From DASRIA01 sp963768885 (GTDB lineage: Bacteria > Actinomycetota > Thermoleophilia > Solirubrobacterales > JBBDJG01), in the NCBI GenBank assembly GCA_963768885.1, contig CAVYJN010000007.1:1-64000 (forward strand): a DNA stretch of 64,000 nt, written 5' to 3'. Of the stretch, positions 1-10,083 are shown piece after piece (position 1 is the stretch's first letter; every line of letters begins with the position of its first letter). The position numbers and the translations under genes were made by a program. The notes below the pieces were generated by a model. That model saw nothing but the letters and a program-made list of their open reading frames with translations, was not told the DNA's origin and did not search any database.

Positions 1-42
1 GTTCGTCCGCGGGCGTGCTCGTTGGCACGGCCGGATCGCCGC

Positions 43-2628
43 CTAGGCGGCCCTCGCCGTGCGTGCCGGAGTTGTCAGGCTGGTCAGGTATCGAAGGCTC
101 TCTTCGCCGGCCGCGGCCCAGGCCCGGAACGTTTCCGATCGCTCCAGATCCACCCGCTTCCCGTTCGTGATCGTGCAACTAACGGTACCGCTTGAGCGTT
201 CGAAACTCGCGAGTTTCAGCTCGGACAGCACCCGCAGGCACGTGCCGGCCAGTGCGCCCGGGCGGGGATGGCGCCCGTCGCCTTCCAACGCGACGCGCGT
301 GATCCCGGGCCCCGGCGGGCCAAGTCCCTGCAGCGCACGGTAGATCGCGGTCAGGTGTGGGCGCAGGGCGTGCCGGTGCTCGGCGACGGCGCGCGCGAAC
401 TCGACCTCGCCCGCTCCCCACCCCAGATGCAGGAAGCCGCGGGCCTCCGAAGGGCCGCTGCGGGCGAGCATCTCGTGGGCGGCCGCCGTGGGCGGCGGAT
501 CCAGCGCGAACACGTGGCTGAACCGCCCCACGGTCTCCGGGAGGCCCGCCAGGCCGGCGTGGTCGGCGAGCAACAGGTCCGCGCTGCCACACGCGGCGCC
601 GGCGCAATGGGGCGAGAGCTTCGCCCACGGCAGGCGCCCGAAGCGCGCCGCGTGGAGGTCGCGCTCGAGCACGGCGGCGCGGCGCGACACGTCCGCGCAC
701 ACGAGCAGCAGGGACTGGCCGGTCGTCATCAGGTCGCCGACCAGGCCGAGCGCTCCCTGCCCGCGGCGGTCGACGACGGTCCGCGGTCGGCTGTCGGCCG
801 TCGGAGCACTCGCGGGCCCGGCGCCCTCGAACGCCCGCCACACCTCGCTCCACCATGCGTCGTCGCTGATCCGGCACTCGCACGAGCGACAGCTGTCCTC
901 CTCCGCGCCGTCCTCGGCGCCCGCCAAGGGATGCAGCGAGCGCACGACCAGGCGCGGCTCCACCGCGCCCTGCCACTCGTTCGCCTCGAGCCGCGCGGCG
1001 AGGTCGTGACGGGTGGCGCCGTCGCGCAGGCTGCCCGAGCCCGGCGCGATGCCGAACCCGACCGCGCGCGAGCGCAGGCCCCCGGAGGTGACGGTGAAGC
1101 GCACGTGGCGCCCGCCGCCCATCGGGCGCACGTCGGCGACCTTCGCGGCGGGGACGAGCACGTTGATCGCCGGATTGCCCATGCCGAACGGGCGCAGCGC
1201 CTGCAGCTCCTCCGCGAGGTCGAGGCCGAGGGCGTCGCCGGGCACGACGGCATCGACGCGGTCCACCTTCACGAGGTCGGCCGGCGTGAGGGCCGCGCGC
1301 GCATGGGCGACCATCGCCGCGCGGAAGCCCTCGACCCGCTCGGCGCGCACCTGCAGCCCGGCGGCCATGCGGTGACCCCCGAAGCCGTCCAGGTGCTCGG
1401 CGCACGCGGCCAGCCCCGCGTGGAGGTCATACGGCGAGATGCTGCGACCCGACCCCCGCCCCTCGCCGGACTCCGACATCGCGACCATCACGAACGGACG
1501 GTGATAGCGGTCGACCAGACGCGAGGCGACGATGCCGATCACCCCGGGGTGCCAGCCCTCCTGGGCCAGGACGTAGAGCGGATCGCTCGCGCCCCCCGAC
1601 CCGGTGGCGCCGAGCTCGGCGAGCTGGCGCTCGGCGTCGAAGAGGATCGCCGTCTCGACCGACTGGCGCTCGCTGTTGATCGCATCGAGCTCGCGCGCGA
1701 TCTCCAGGGCGCGGTCCTCGTCCGCGGTCAGCAGCAGCTCCAACGCCGCGTCGGCGCGGTACAGGCGCCCCGCCGCGTTGATGCGCGGCGCGAGCGCGAA
1801 GCCCAGCGTCTGCTCGGTGACGCTCTGGGGGTCGACGCCCGCGACGCGGAGCAGCGCGCGCAGCCCCGGCCGCGAGGTCCCCGCGATCGCGCGCAGGCCG
1901 TGCTTGACGAGCGCGCGGTTCTCGCCGACGAGCGGGACCAGGTCGGCGACCGTCGCGAGCGCCACGAGGTCGAGCTGTGCCTCGAGCTCGGCGGGGTCGC
2001 GCCCCGCCGCGCGGAGAATCGCCTGCGCGAGCTTGTAGGCGACGCCCGTCGCGCACAGATCGGCCGGATAGCCGTTGACCGACGGGTGCACGACCGGGCA
2101 GGCCGGCAGCGCCTCGCCCGGGCGATGGTGGTCGGTGACGACCATGTCCATCCCGAGCTCGCGCGCGCGCTCGACCTCGGCACAGGCGGTGATGCCGCAG
2201 TCGGTCGTGACCAGGAGCGCCGCGCCCGCCGCGTGCAGCTCCTCGACCCGCGCGACCGACAGCCCGTAGCCCTCCTCGCGGCTGGGCAGGCGCACGTGCG
2301 CCGTGGCGCCGAGCGCCTCGAGCCCCGCCACCAGCACCGCGGCCGAGCAGACCCCGTCGACGTCGTAGTCGCCGTGCACCGCGATCGCGCTGCCCGCGGC
2401 CACATGACGCATCACGACGGCGACCGCCTCGTCGATCCCGGCGAACAGACCGGGATCGTGCTGCTCGGAGCCGTCGAGGAACCGCCGGGCCTCGGCCAGG
2501 TCCCCGAAACCGCGTCGCACGAGCACCGCTGCGGTCGTATGGCTCACACCCAGGTCGGAGGCGAGCGAGACGGCCCGCTCGTACGGGTATGGATCAGCGC
2601 GCCACCGAGCCTCGGCCCTTCCAGTCAC
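43..2628 (-). CDS. recJ: Single-stranded-DNA 5'-3' exonuclease RecJ with long C-terminal extension
   Basis: RecJ degrades single-stranded DNA 5' to 3' in recombination and mismatch repair. The DHH-phosphoesterase motifs are clear: HGDYDVDG near residues 85-92, TTDCG at 141-145 and TDHHRP at 165-170. The DHHA1 motif GFGGHRMAAG lies near residue 410 and is followed by an OB-fold region. At 861 residues it is much longer than E. coli RecJ (about 577). The last 260 or so residues hold a cysteine cluster (CRSCEC) and then a Rossmann/helicase-like segment without an obvious Walker A. This resembles the extra C-terminal domain of some Firmicute RecJs, but I could not confirm the family. The start is GTG. 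It is the last gene of the minus-strand block after secDF. Confidence 0.95.
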   Translation of the reverse strand: MTGRAEARWRADPYPYERAVSLASDLGVSHTTAAVLVRRGFGDLAEARRFLDGSEQHDPGLFAGIDEAVAVVMRHVAAGSAIAVHGDYDVDGVCSAAVLVAGLEALGATAHVRLPSREEGYGLSVARVEELHAAGAALLVTTDCGITACAEVERARELGMDMVVTDHHRPGEALPACPVVHPSVNGYPADLCATGVAYKLAQAILRAAGRDPAELEAQLDLVALATVADLVPLVGENRALVKHGLRAIAGTSRPGLRALLRVAGVDPQSVTEQTLGFALAPRINAAGRLYRADAALELLLTADEDRALEIARELDAINSERQSVETAILFDAERQLAELGATGSGGASDPLYVLAQEGWHPGVIGIVASRLVDRYHRPFVMVAMSESGEGRGSGRSISPYDLHAGLAACAEHLDGFGGHRMAAGLQVRAERVEGFRAAMVAHARAALTPADLVKVDRVDAVVPGDALGLDLAEELQALRPFGMGNPAINVLVPAAKVADVRPMGGGRHVRFTVTSGGLRSRAVGFGIAPGSGSLRDGATRHDLAARLEANEWQGAVEPRLVVRSLHPLAGAEDGAEEDSCRSCECRISDDAWWSEVWRAFEGAGPASAPTADSRPRTVVDRRGQGALGLVGDLMTTGQSLLLVCADVSRRAAVLERDLHAARFGRLPWAKLSPHCAGAACGSADLLLADHAGLAGLPETVGRFSHVFALDPPPTAAAHEMLARSGPSEARGFLHLGWGAGEVEFARAVAEHRHALRPHLTAIYRALQGLGPPGPGITRVALEGDGRHPRPGALAGTCLRVLSELKLASFERSSGTVSCTITNGKRVDLERSETFRAWAAAGEESLRYLTSLTTPARTARAA
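202..217. repeat. Perfect 16-bp palindrome inside recJ
   Basis: GAAACTCGCGAGTTTC reads the same on both strands. It sits inside the recJ C-terminal coding region, where it encodes part of KLASFERS. It is noticeably more AT-rich than its surroundings. It could be chance, a protein-binding site, or an in-frame dispersed palindrome like the one at 20258-20285. Confidence 0.5.
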
Positions 2629-2672
2629 CCACCGATGCTAGGAATGGGCGCGGACGGAAGCGGGGCCGGGCG

Positions 2673-2930
2673 CTACGCGTGCTGTCGCTCGGTGCGCAGG
2701 CCCCAGAGGTATGACGCGCCAAGGCCCATCAGCGCGCCTGGGATCGCCTGGAACGCGGTCCCCAGGCTGGTGTCGTTGAGCTCGCCGCCGGCAAGGGCAA
2801 ACCCGACGACCACGGCGCCCAGCGCCGCGGCGCCGAAGGCGCCGACGATGCCGCCCCAGAAGTGGTCGGGGACGAAGACGGCGAAATGCCAGATCGCGAT
2901 GCCCATCATCACCCACACCAAGAGGTTCAT
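2673..2930 (-). CDS. Small integral membrane protein, function unknown
   Basis: An 85-residue, very hydrophobic protein with two or three predicted membrane segments: residues 1-20, about 25-50 and about 58-75. Its ATG overlaps the secDF stop codon (TCAT on the plus strand, i.e. ATGA), so it is almost certainly translationally coupled to secDF. A link to the Sec translocase is suggested only by this coupling. No family was recognised; the Gly/Ala-rich helices are typical of small actinobacterial membrane proteins. Confidence 0.7.
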   Translation of the reverse strand: MNLLVWVMMGIAIWHFAVFVPDHFWGGIVGAFGAAALGAVVVGFALAGGELNDTSLGTAFQAIPGALMGLGASYLWGLRTERQHA

Positions 2931-5758
2931 CGGCGCCTCCCGTGCTTGCGGCCCTTGCGCTGCTGGCGGGCGGCACGCTGCTTCTTGCGCTCCGCGCGCT
3001 CGGCGCGCAGCTGCGCGGTGCGGTCGGCGTCGGGTAGCGAGCCGACCGGCGCGGGCTCTTCCTCGAATTCGATCGGCTCCACCGCGCCGTCGGCACCGTC
3101 CGCGCCGTTCACCTTCGCCTCCACCTCGTCAAGCTGGAGCTCCTCGACCGGTTCGGGCTCCTCGCGGCGCGCCTTCCGGCGGGCGCGCTTTGCAGCGTCC
3201 TCGCCGTCCTCTGCCTCGCGGCCCGCGGTCGTGACCGGGTACGCGGGCACGTATCCGAGCTCCTGCATGATCCGGCGCCTTCGCTGACGATAGGCGGGCT
3301 CGCGCTCCTTCCATTCCGTCAGCACCGGCGCAGCGATGAAGATCGACGAGTACGTACCGGACACGATCCCGACCAGCAGCGCGAAGGCGAAGTCCTTCAG
3401 GGTCTCGCCGCCGAACAGCAACAGCGCCGTGACGCCCATCAGGGTGGACATCGACGTCGCCAGGGAGCGCGTCAGCACGTCGCTCATCGAGCGGTTGACG
3501 ATCTGCGTGAAAGCGGCGCGCGGCATGCGCGGCGCGTTCTCGCGGATGCGGTCGAACACGATCACCACGTCGTACAACGAGTATCCGAGGATGGTGAGGA
3601 TCGCCGCGACCGTCGACGTCGTCACCTCCCGGCCGGTGAGGGAGTAGACGCCCGCCGTGATCAGCAGGTCGTGGAAGAGGGCGATCATCACCGGGATCGC
3701 GAACTTCGGCTCGAACCGGAACGCGACGTAGGCCATGATCAGCAGCAGCGAGGCGATGATCGCGATCACCGCGCTGCGAGCCACGGTCTCGCCAAAGGTC
3801 GGACCCACGGACTCGCTCGACACGCCGTCCCGGGTCACGCCGAACTCCTGGTCGAGCACGCGCTCGAGGCGCTGGACGCCGCCCGGTCGCAACTCCGCCG
3901 TGGAGATCTGCACGACGTGGTCGCCGAGCTCGGGGTTCTCGACCTCCTGGATCTTCGCGTCCGCGATGCCCAGCGGCCGCACCGCGTCGCGCACAGCCTC
4001 GACCGTGGCATCGCGCTCGAGGCTCGCGGTCACGCGCGTGCCGCTCTCGAAGTCGATGCCGAAGTCGAGTTGCTTCGTCGACAACGCGACGGAGCCGATC
4101 AGCAGGATGCAGCCCGACATCGCGAAGAACCACTTCGACTTGCCCATGAAGTCGAAGTTCCAGGTCATGTGCCGCTCGCCCGCGCCGAGCATCGCAGGGC
4201 TGCGCAGGAACTTCGAGCGTCCCATCGTGCCCAGCACCGCCTGCGTGAACAGCACGGCGGTGAACAGCGAGACCAGCGTCCCGACCCCCAGCGTGAACGC
4301 GAACCCCTTCACGCCGGCAGTCGCCAGCACGAACAGGATGAACGCGGTGATCAGCGTCACGACGTTCGCGTCGATGATCGTCGCGATGCCGCGCTTGTAA
4401 CCGGTGGCGATCGCGGACATCGCCGATCTGCCGGCCCGCAGCTCCTCTTTTATTCGTTCGAAGATGACGATGTTCGCATCGGCCGCGATCCCGATCGTGA
4501 GGATCAGGCCGGCGATGCCCGGCAGGGTGAGCGTGATCGGGATCAGCTTGATCAAGCCGAAGAAGAGGCCCGCGTACATGAAGAGCGCGAGGCCGGCGAT
4601 CGCGCCGAGCAGGCGGTAGAAGGCCAGCAGGAACAGGATCACGAGGCCGAAGCCGACCGCGCCGGCGAGCAGGCCCTGGTCCAGTGCCTGCTTTCCGAGC
4701 GATGCGGAGACCTGCGTCTCGCTGATCGGCTTGAGGTCGATGGGCAGGGCGCCCGTCTTCAGCACGTCGGCGAGGTCCTGCGCCTCCTGGAGCTTGAACC
4801 CACCCGAGATCTGCGCGCCCGTGCGGCCGTCGATCCCGTCCGGGTTCTCGCGGTAGTCGATGAACGGCCGCGAGACGACCTCGCGGTCGAGCACGATCGC
4901 GAAGGTCTGGAAGGAGCTCTCGACCGGCTGGCCGGGGATCTGGCGGGTCTGGCCGCGCTCTGCGAGCCGGCGCGTGACCTCCTGGAAGTTCTTGCGCCCC
5001 TTGTCGGTGAACTGGAACGTGACGATCGGCTCGCGCGTCGTCGGGTCGTTCTCCTGGCGCGGGTCCTTGAGGTCGGTGCCGCGCACCTCCGGGTTGTCGC
5101 GCACGACGAAATAGCGCTCGAAGGGCGCGTCGGAGGGGAGGTTCTCGGGCCTCTCGGCCTTCAGCACCACCGTGCCGGGTGGCACGCGCAGCACCTCGTA
5201 CCCCTTCGGCACGCGGCCGTCCAGCTCCGCGAGCAGCTCCTTGCGGGAGGAGTCGGGCCCCGCGGCCAGCGTCTTGTTCGCGCGGAACAGGAAGTACTGG
5301 CCCTTGGTCGTGTTGTTGTCGTCGATCTCGGGCGGTCGCTGCGAGGCTCGCTTGACGGCCGAGTACAGCCCGTTGATCGGGGTCGTGGGGCTGCCGATCA
5401 CGTTGCGCTCCCAGTCGTAGAGCTGGAGCTGGGCGGTCGTGCCGACCTGCGCCTTCGCGCGCTCGAGGTTCTTCACGCCCGGCAGGCCGACCGAGATCTG
5501 GTCGTTGCCGAGCCGTTGGATCTCGGGCTCCGCGACGCCCAGGCGGTCGACGCGCTCGCGCATGATCTCGATCGCGCGGTCGATCGCCTCCGGCGTGACC
5601 TCGCTCTGGGGCGTGGGCTCGCCCTGGTAGACCAGCTCGACGCCGCCCTTGAGGTCCAGGCCGAGCCTGGTCTCCTTGGTCACGATCACGACGGCCGACG
5701 CGGCCAGCAGGCCGAGCGTCAGCGCGATCACGAAGAGGTTGCGCCTGCGCGAGGTCAT
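2927..5758 (-). CDS. secDF: Protein translocase subunit SecDF (fused SecD-SecF)
   Basis: A 943-residue single-chain SecD-SecF, the proton-driven RND-type factor that helps SecYEG release exported proteins. The SecD half begins with a membrane anchor and GLDLKGGVELVYQ, and carries the conserved GIAADANIVIFERIKEE loop near residue 430. The SecF half begins near MTWNFDFMGKSKW (about residue 535), followed by DFGIDFESGT and GYSLYDVVIVFDRIRE. Twelve membrane segments are expected. A charged tail of roughly 80 residues, rich in Glu, Arg and Lys, ends the protein. Most actinobacteria keep secD and secF as separate genes after yajC; here they are fused and no yajC is seen. It follows ruvB and the PAS gene on the same strand. 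Confidence 0.95.
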   Translation of the reverse strand: MTSRRRNLFVIALTLGLLAASAVVIVTKETRLGLDLKGGVELVYQGEPTPQSEVTPEAIDRAIEIMRERVDRLGVAEPEIQRLGNDQISVGLPGVKNLERAKAQVGTTAQLQLYDWERNVIGSPTTPINGLYSAVKRASQRPPEIDDNNTTKGQYFLFRANKTLAAGPDSSRKELLAELDGRVPKGYEVLRVPPGTVVLKAERPENLPSDAPFERYFVVRDNPEVRGTDLKDPRQENDPTTREPIVTFQFTDKGRKNFQEVTRRLAERGQTRQIPGQPVESSFQTFAIVLDREVVSRPFIDYRENPDGIDGRTGAQISGGFKLQEAQDLADVLKTGALPIDLKPISETQVSASLGKQALDQGLLAGAVGFGLVILFLLAFYRLLGAIAGLALFMYAGLFFGLIKLIPITLTLPGIAGLILTIGIAADANIVIFERIKEELRAGRSAMSAIATGYKRGIATIIDANVVTLITAFILFVLATAGVKGFAFTLGVGTLVSLFTAVLFTQAVLGTMGRSKFLRSPAMLGAGERHMTWNFDFMGKSKWFFAMSGCILLIGSVALSTKQLDFGIDFESGTRVTASLERDATVEAVRDAVRPLGIADAKIQEVENPELGDHVVQISTAELRPGGVQRLERVLDQEFGVTRDGVSSESVGPTFGETVARSAVIAIIASLLLIMAYVAFRFEPKFAIPVMIALFHDLLITAGVYSLTGREVTTSTVAAILTILGYSLYDVVIVFDRIRENAPRMPRAAFTQIVNRSMSDVLTRSLATSMSTLMGVTALLLFGGETLKDFAFALLVGIVSGTYSSIFIAAPVLTEWKEREPAYRQRRRRIMQELGYVPAYPVTTAGREAEDGEDAAKRARRKARREEPEPVEELQLDEVEAKVNGADGADGAVEPIEFEEEPAPVGSLPDADRTAQLRAERAERKKQRAARQQRKGRKHGRRR

Positions 5759-5828
5759 GAGGTCTCCATCCCCGGGGGGATTCTAGACACGGGTACGGGT
5801 CGCAATGTCCCTACACAAAGCCGTCCCT

Positions 5829-6275
5829 CTACCTTTTCGGGGTCAGAACGAGCAAGAGACCGCCGTCGTCGTCGTAGGCCGGGAACACGTCAGCCGTGGC
5901 CTTCGCCGGGAGGTCGCCCTCGGCCTCCACCTGCACGGTGCGTCCCAGCACCCTGACGCCCCACTCCAGGGACGTGCCGATCGGGTCGTCCTCGGATTCG
6001 AACTTGAGGCCGAGCACCTCCTTGACCGGGCGGCCGAGCGTCGCCTCGTCCTTCAGGCCCGTGAGCTCGAAGCTGCCCCGGCCACAGCCGATGATGCGTG
6101 CCTCCGCGTCGCAGACGAAGAACGCGGCGTCCGGCGCCGGGTAGTAATCGTCGAGCAACTCGAACATGAACCCGAATCCGCATTTCTCGCAACCGCGCGG
6201 CTTCGCCGAGAACCCGGCCGTGCGATCCTGGGAGTTCAGACGGTTTCCGCAGTTGGGACAGATGAAGATGGGCAT
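5829..6275 (-). CDS. Zinc-ribbon plus PAS-domain protein
   Basis: A 148-residue soluble protein. The N-terminus carries a four-cysteine zinc-ribbon pattern (CPNCGN at 6-11 and CEKCGF near 29-34). A PAS-like sensor fold follows, from about residue 45 (FFVCDAEARIIGCGRGS through LGRPVKEVLG) to the end. No output domain is present, so it may be a small sensor or adaptor acting through another protein. It lies between ruvB and secDF on the same strand, with gaps of about 100 and 70 bases. Its function is not known. Confidence 0.75.
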   Translation of the reverse strand: MPIFICPNCGNRLNSQDRTAGFSAKPRGCEKCGFGFMFELLDDYYPAPDAAFFVCDAEARIIGCGRGSFELTGLKDEATLGRPVKEVLGLKFESEDDPIGTSLEWGVRVLGRTVQVEAEGDLPAKATADVFPAYDDDGGLLLVLTPKR

Positions 6276-6376
6276 CGCACCTCGATGAGAATCGACTTCG
6301 GCATCCGTGCCGCGAATCCTGAGCGCCGGCCTCCACGACGCGGTTCCAATTCTGACCGGCCTCCCTGAAGGGGCCG

Positions 6377-7419
<1,043 letters not shown>

Positions 7420-7423
<4 letters not shown>

Positions 7424-8019
7424 GCGGCCTTCACGGCGGTGCGCAGCGCGGCGGCGATCAGTTCCTCGGGCCGGGCGTCCGCGTCCGCCGATCCCGCCGC
7501 GTCGTCGAGCATCGACTCGGCCTCCGCCGGGTCGTACCCGAGGCCGACCAGGCCCTCGCGGGCGAGGATGCGGGCGCTTGCCTCGGACGGCGCGGCCGCG
7601 GGCTGGGCTGCGAGCTCGCCGGCGAACCGCTCGCGCAGCTCGACGATCACGCGCTCGGCCGTCTTCTTCCCGATCCCCGGAACGACCTGAAAGCGCTTCA
7701 CGTCGCCGGACGCGATCGCCACGCGGGTGTCGCCGACGGTCGAGCCCGACAGCACCGCGAGCGCCATCTTCGGGCCGACACCGGCGACCGAGATCAGGCT
7801 GAGGAACAGCTCGCGCTCCTCGGCGGCGGCGAAGCCGTAGAGGTGGGCGCCGTCCTCGCGCAGGATCAGATGGGTCTGCACCGTCGCCTGCCCGCCGGCG
7901 GCGGGCAGCGTCGCGAGCGTGTGCGAAGAGGCGTTCACGCGGAACCCGACGCCACCGCACTCGATCACGGCATGGTCGACCCCGCGCTGCTGCACCTTGC
8001 CGGTCAGTGAGGCGATCAT
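7420..8019 (-). CDS. ruvA: Holliday junction binding protein RuvA
   Basis: A 199-residue protein that forms tetramers clamping Holliday junctions and loads RuvB. The start MIASLTGKV is canonical. The OB-fold N-domain is followed by tandem helix-hairpin-helix motifs (SVAGVGPKMAL and VVPGIGKKTAER) and, after a proline/alanine linker, domain III (LGYDPAEAESML), which contacts RuvB. Both ends overlap neighbours by four bases (ATGA with ruvC upstream and with ruvB downstream), a tightly coupled ruvCAB operon. Confidence 0.97.
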
Positions 8020-8550
8020 GTGTTCGGATTCTGCGCGTACGCCCGGACGCCTCCCCCCGGCGAGCGCATCTGGAACGAGTGGCAGATCGCGAGGGCCAGG
8101 GCGTCGGCCGCGTGGTCGGACTCCGGCGGAGCGGGCAGCGACAGCAGGGCGCCGACCATGCGCTGGACCTGCTCCTTGCCGGCGGCGCCGCTGCCGCAGA
8201 CCGCGAGCTTGACCGCCTGGGGCGTATAGGAGAAGCACGGGACGTCACGTCCCGCCGGCGGCGGCCAGCACGGCGCCGCGCGCCTGGCCGACGGCGAAGG
8301 CGCTGCGGACGTTGCGCCCGAAGTAGACCTCCTCGACGGCGACGGCGTCCGGGGTGTGCTCTGCGAGCAGCTCGCCGAGGCGTGCGGCGATCGCGGCCAG
8401 CCGCTGTTCGAGCGGCAGCCCCGTCGAGGTCGAGATCACGCCGCCGCAGAGGGCGGTCAGGCGCTGCCCGGACGACTCGACGACGCCGAACCCGGTGGAT
8501 GCGGTGCCCGGGTCAATTCCGAGGATTCGAAGCGGTGCCTGCGCCGTCAT
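8016..8550 (-). CDS. ruvC: Crossover junction endonuclease RuvC (frameshifted as read)
   Basis: RuvC is the resolvase that cuts Holliday junctions symmetrically. The first 101 residues are normal: GIDPG with catalytic Asp13, and AVEEVYFG with catalytic Glu near 73. The frame then hits a TGA at about 8245. Reading resumes in another frame with DVPCFSYTPQAVKLAVCGSG and the last catalytic aspartates (SDHAADALALA), ending exactly in the four-base overlap with ruvA. The total length is one base too long for a single frame, so a one-base insertion near 8240-8250 (GC-rich GCCGGCGGGACG) explains everything. I consider it a sequence error more likely than a real pseudogene, since the operon overlaps are intact. 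The start overlaps the end of the tetR-type gene. Confidence 0.9.
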
Positions 8551-9241
8551 GTGACGCAGTTTCTGCGTCGACGCGGACGTTCCCCCCGAGCTGCAGCTCC
8601 CAGCGCGCCCCGTCCTGCATGCGCCCGAGGCCGAGCCACATGAAACCGAGCATCGAGGTCATCAGCTCCTCCCGCGGCACCTCCGGGTGTCGCAGCCACC
8701 ACTCGGCGAGCGCATACCAGCCGCCCACGATCATCTCCGCGAGCTGCTCGGTCTGCCGGCGGCTCATGCCCGCGCGGGTCTCGGGCGGCTCCATCTCCAT
8801 CACGTCGGCCATCGCGGTCACGGCGGAGTTCCGCAGCTTCTCCTGGCGCTTGGAGATCTCGGGGTCGGTGACGTCACGCACGAACATGTGGAACGCGTGC
8901 GGGTGCTCCTGGACGTAGATGAACCCGGCGTCCGCGGCGTTCTCCATCCGCAGCGGGCCCTCCATGCCGGGCGCCGACGCGGCCGCCACGAGGCGCCCGA
9001 GCATGTCCATGGCGGCGCTGTTCATCAGCTCTATGTAGAGCTCCTGCTTGCTCGCGAAGTGCTCGTAGATGAGCGCCTTCGAGATTCCGGCCGCCGCCGC
9101 GACGTCGTCGATGCGGACGTGCTCGTACCCGCGGTCGCCGAACACCTGGCTGGCCGCCGCGAGGATGCTCTGGCGCCGCTCCTCCGCACTGAGGCGACGG
9201 CGCGGCCCGGGGTCGGAGTTGCGCGAGACCGTCTCGGTCAA
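8513..9241 (-). CDS. TetR-family transcriptional regulator
   Basis: A 242-residue TetR-type repressor. The helix-turn-helix lies near the N-terminus (RQSILAAASQVFGDRG, then IDDVAAAAGISKALIYEHF), and the C-terminal ligand domain is unassigned. The start is probably TTG at 9241. It overlaps the yebC stop (TTGA), and GAGGAGG lies seven bases upstream inside yebC. Its end overlaps the ruvC start by 38 bases. A TetR gene wedged between yebC and ruvC is uncommon; it may autoregulate the operon or simply be carried there. The ligand is unknown. Confidence 0.88.
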   Translation of the reverse strand: MTETVSRNSDPGPRRRLSAEERRQSILAAASQVFGDRGYEHVRIDDVAAAAGISKALIYEHFASKQELYIELMNSAAMDMLGRLVAAASAPGMEGPLRMENAADAGFIYVQEHPHAFHMFVRDVTDPEISKRQEKLRNSAVTAMADVMEMEPPETRAGMSRRQTEQLAEMIVGGWYALAEWWLRHPEVPREELMTSMLGFMWLGLGRMQDGARWELQLGGNVRVDAETASHDGAGTASNPRN

Positions 9242-9987
9242 GCGGCGGCCTCCTCGAGCACCTCGGCGCGCATGTCGAAGTTCGCGTGGACCTGATCGAC
9301 GTCGTCCTGCTCGTCGAGGGCGTCCAACAGCCGCAGCAGCTTGCGCGCGTCGGCGGCCTCGACCTCGACGGTCGTCTTCGGCAGCATCGACTGCTCGGTC
9401 GCCTGCACCTCGACGCCCGCCTGCTCGAGCGCGTCGCGGACCGCGCGCAGGTCCGTCGCCTCGCAGACGATCCGGATCGAGTCGCCGTCGGGCGCGAGGT
9501 CCTCCGCGCCGGCGTCGATCGCGGGCATCAGGTCCTCCTCGCCGTAGCGGCCCGCGTCGACCAGCACGACGCCCTTCTTCTCGAACATCCACGCGACCGA
9601 CCCCGGCTCCCCGAGGCTCGCGTCGGCGCGCGAGAACATGTGCCGGATGTCGGCGGCCGTCCGGTTGCGGTTGTCGGTCAGGCATTCGATCAGGATCGCC
9701 ACGCCACCGGGCCCGTACCCTTCGTAGGTGACCGACTCGATCGCGGCCGCGTCGGCCCCGGCGCCCGTGCCCTTGGCGACCGCACGCTCGATGTTCTCCT
9801 TGGGCATGCGCAGGCCCTTCGCCTTCTCGATCGCGTTCGCGAGCGCGGCATTGCCCTCCGGATCGCCGCCGCCGTCACGGGCCGCGACCGTGATCGCGCG
9901 CGCGAGCTTCGTGAAGAGCTGCCCGCGCTTTGCGTCGGCGGCGCCCTTCTTGCGCTTGATCTGGGCCCATTTCGAGTGTCCGGCCAT
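9238..9987 (-). CDS. yebC: YebC/PmpR-family regulatory protein
   Basis: A 249-residue protein starting MAGHSKWAQIKRKKGA, the family signature. It also has KENIERAVAKG and YEGYGPGGVAILIECLTDN. Members act as transcriptional regulators or as translation factors that relieve ribosome stalling at polyproline (TACO1/YebC). It is commonly next to ruvCAB, as here. I chose the internal ATG at 9987, because the twelve extra residues of the longer frame are not part of the family. Confidence 0.95.
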   Translation of the reverse strand: MAGHSKWAQIKRKKGAADAKRGQLFTKLARAITVAARDGGGDPEGNAALANAIEKAKGLRMPKENIERAVAKGTGAGADAAAIESVTYEGYGPGGVAILIECLTDNRNRTAADIRHMFSRADASLGEPGSVAWMFEKKGVVLVDAGRYGEEDLMPAIDAGAEDLAPDGDSIRIVCEATDLRAVRDALEQAGVEVQATEQSMLPKTTVEVEAADARKLLRLLDALDEQDDVDQVHANFDMRAEVLEEAAA

Positions 9988-10083
9988 CGGGGTTGATTCT
10001 AGGGAGGGATGCAATGCGCCCATCGCACGGGCGCGCCGCCGCCCCGGGCCGTACGATCGGGCAAACCCCTAAGGAGGCACTGG

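Noticed and set aside
268..3234. A 988-residue open frame on the plus strand across recJ and secDF
   Set aside because: It is antisense to clearly conserved genes, has Arg/Ala/Pro-rich composition typical of GC-rich shadow frames, and shows no family motif.
3671..5956. A 761-residue plus-strand open frame opposite secDF
   Set aside because: Shadow of secDF; composition is Arg/Glu/His-rich low complexity and no start context is present.
8016..8550. Reading ruvC as a genuine inactivated pseudogene
   Set aside because: Catalytic residues and both operon overlaps are intact and only one extra base is needed to explain the break; the same error type recurs across the window.
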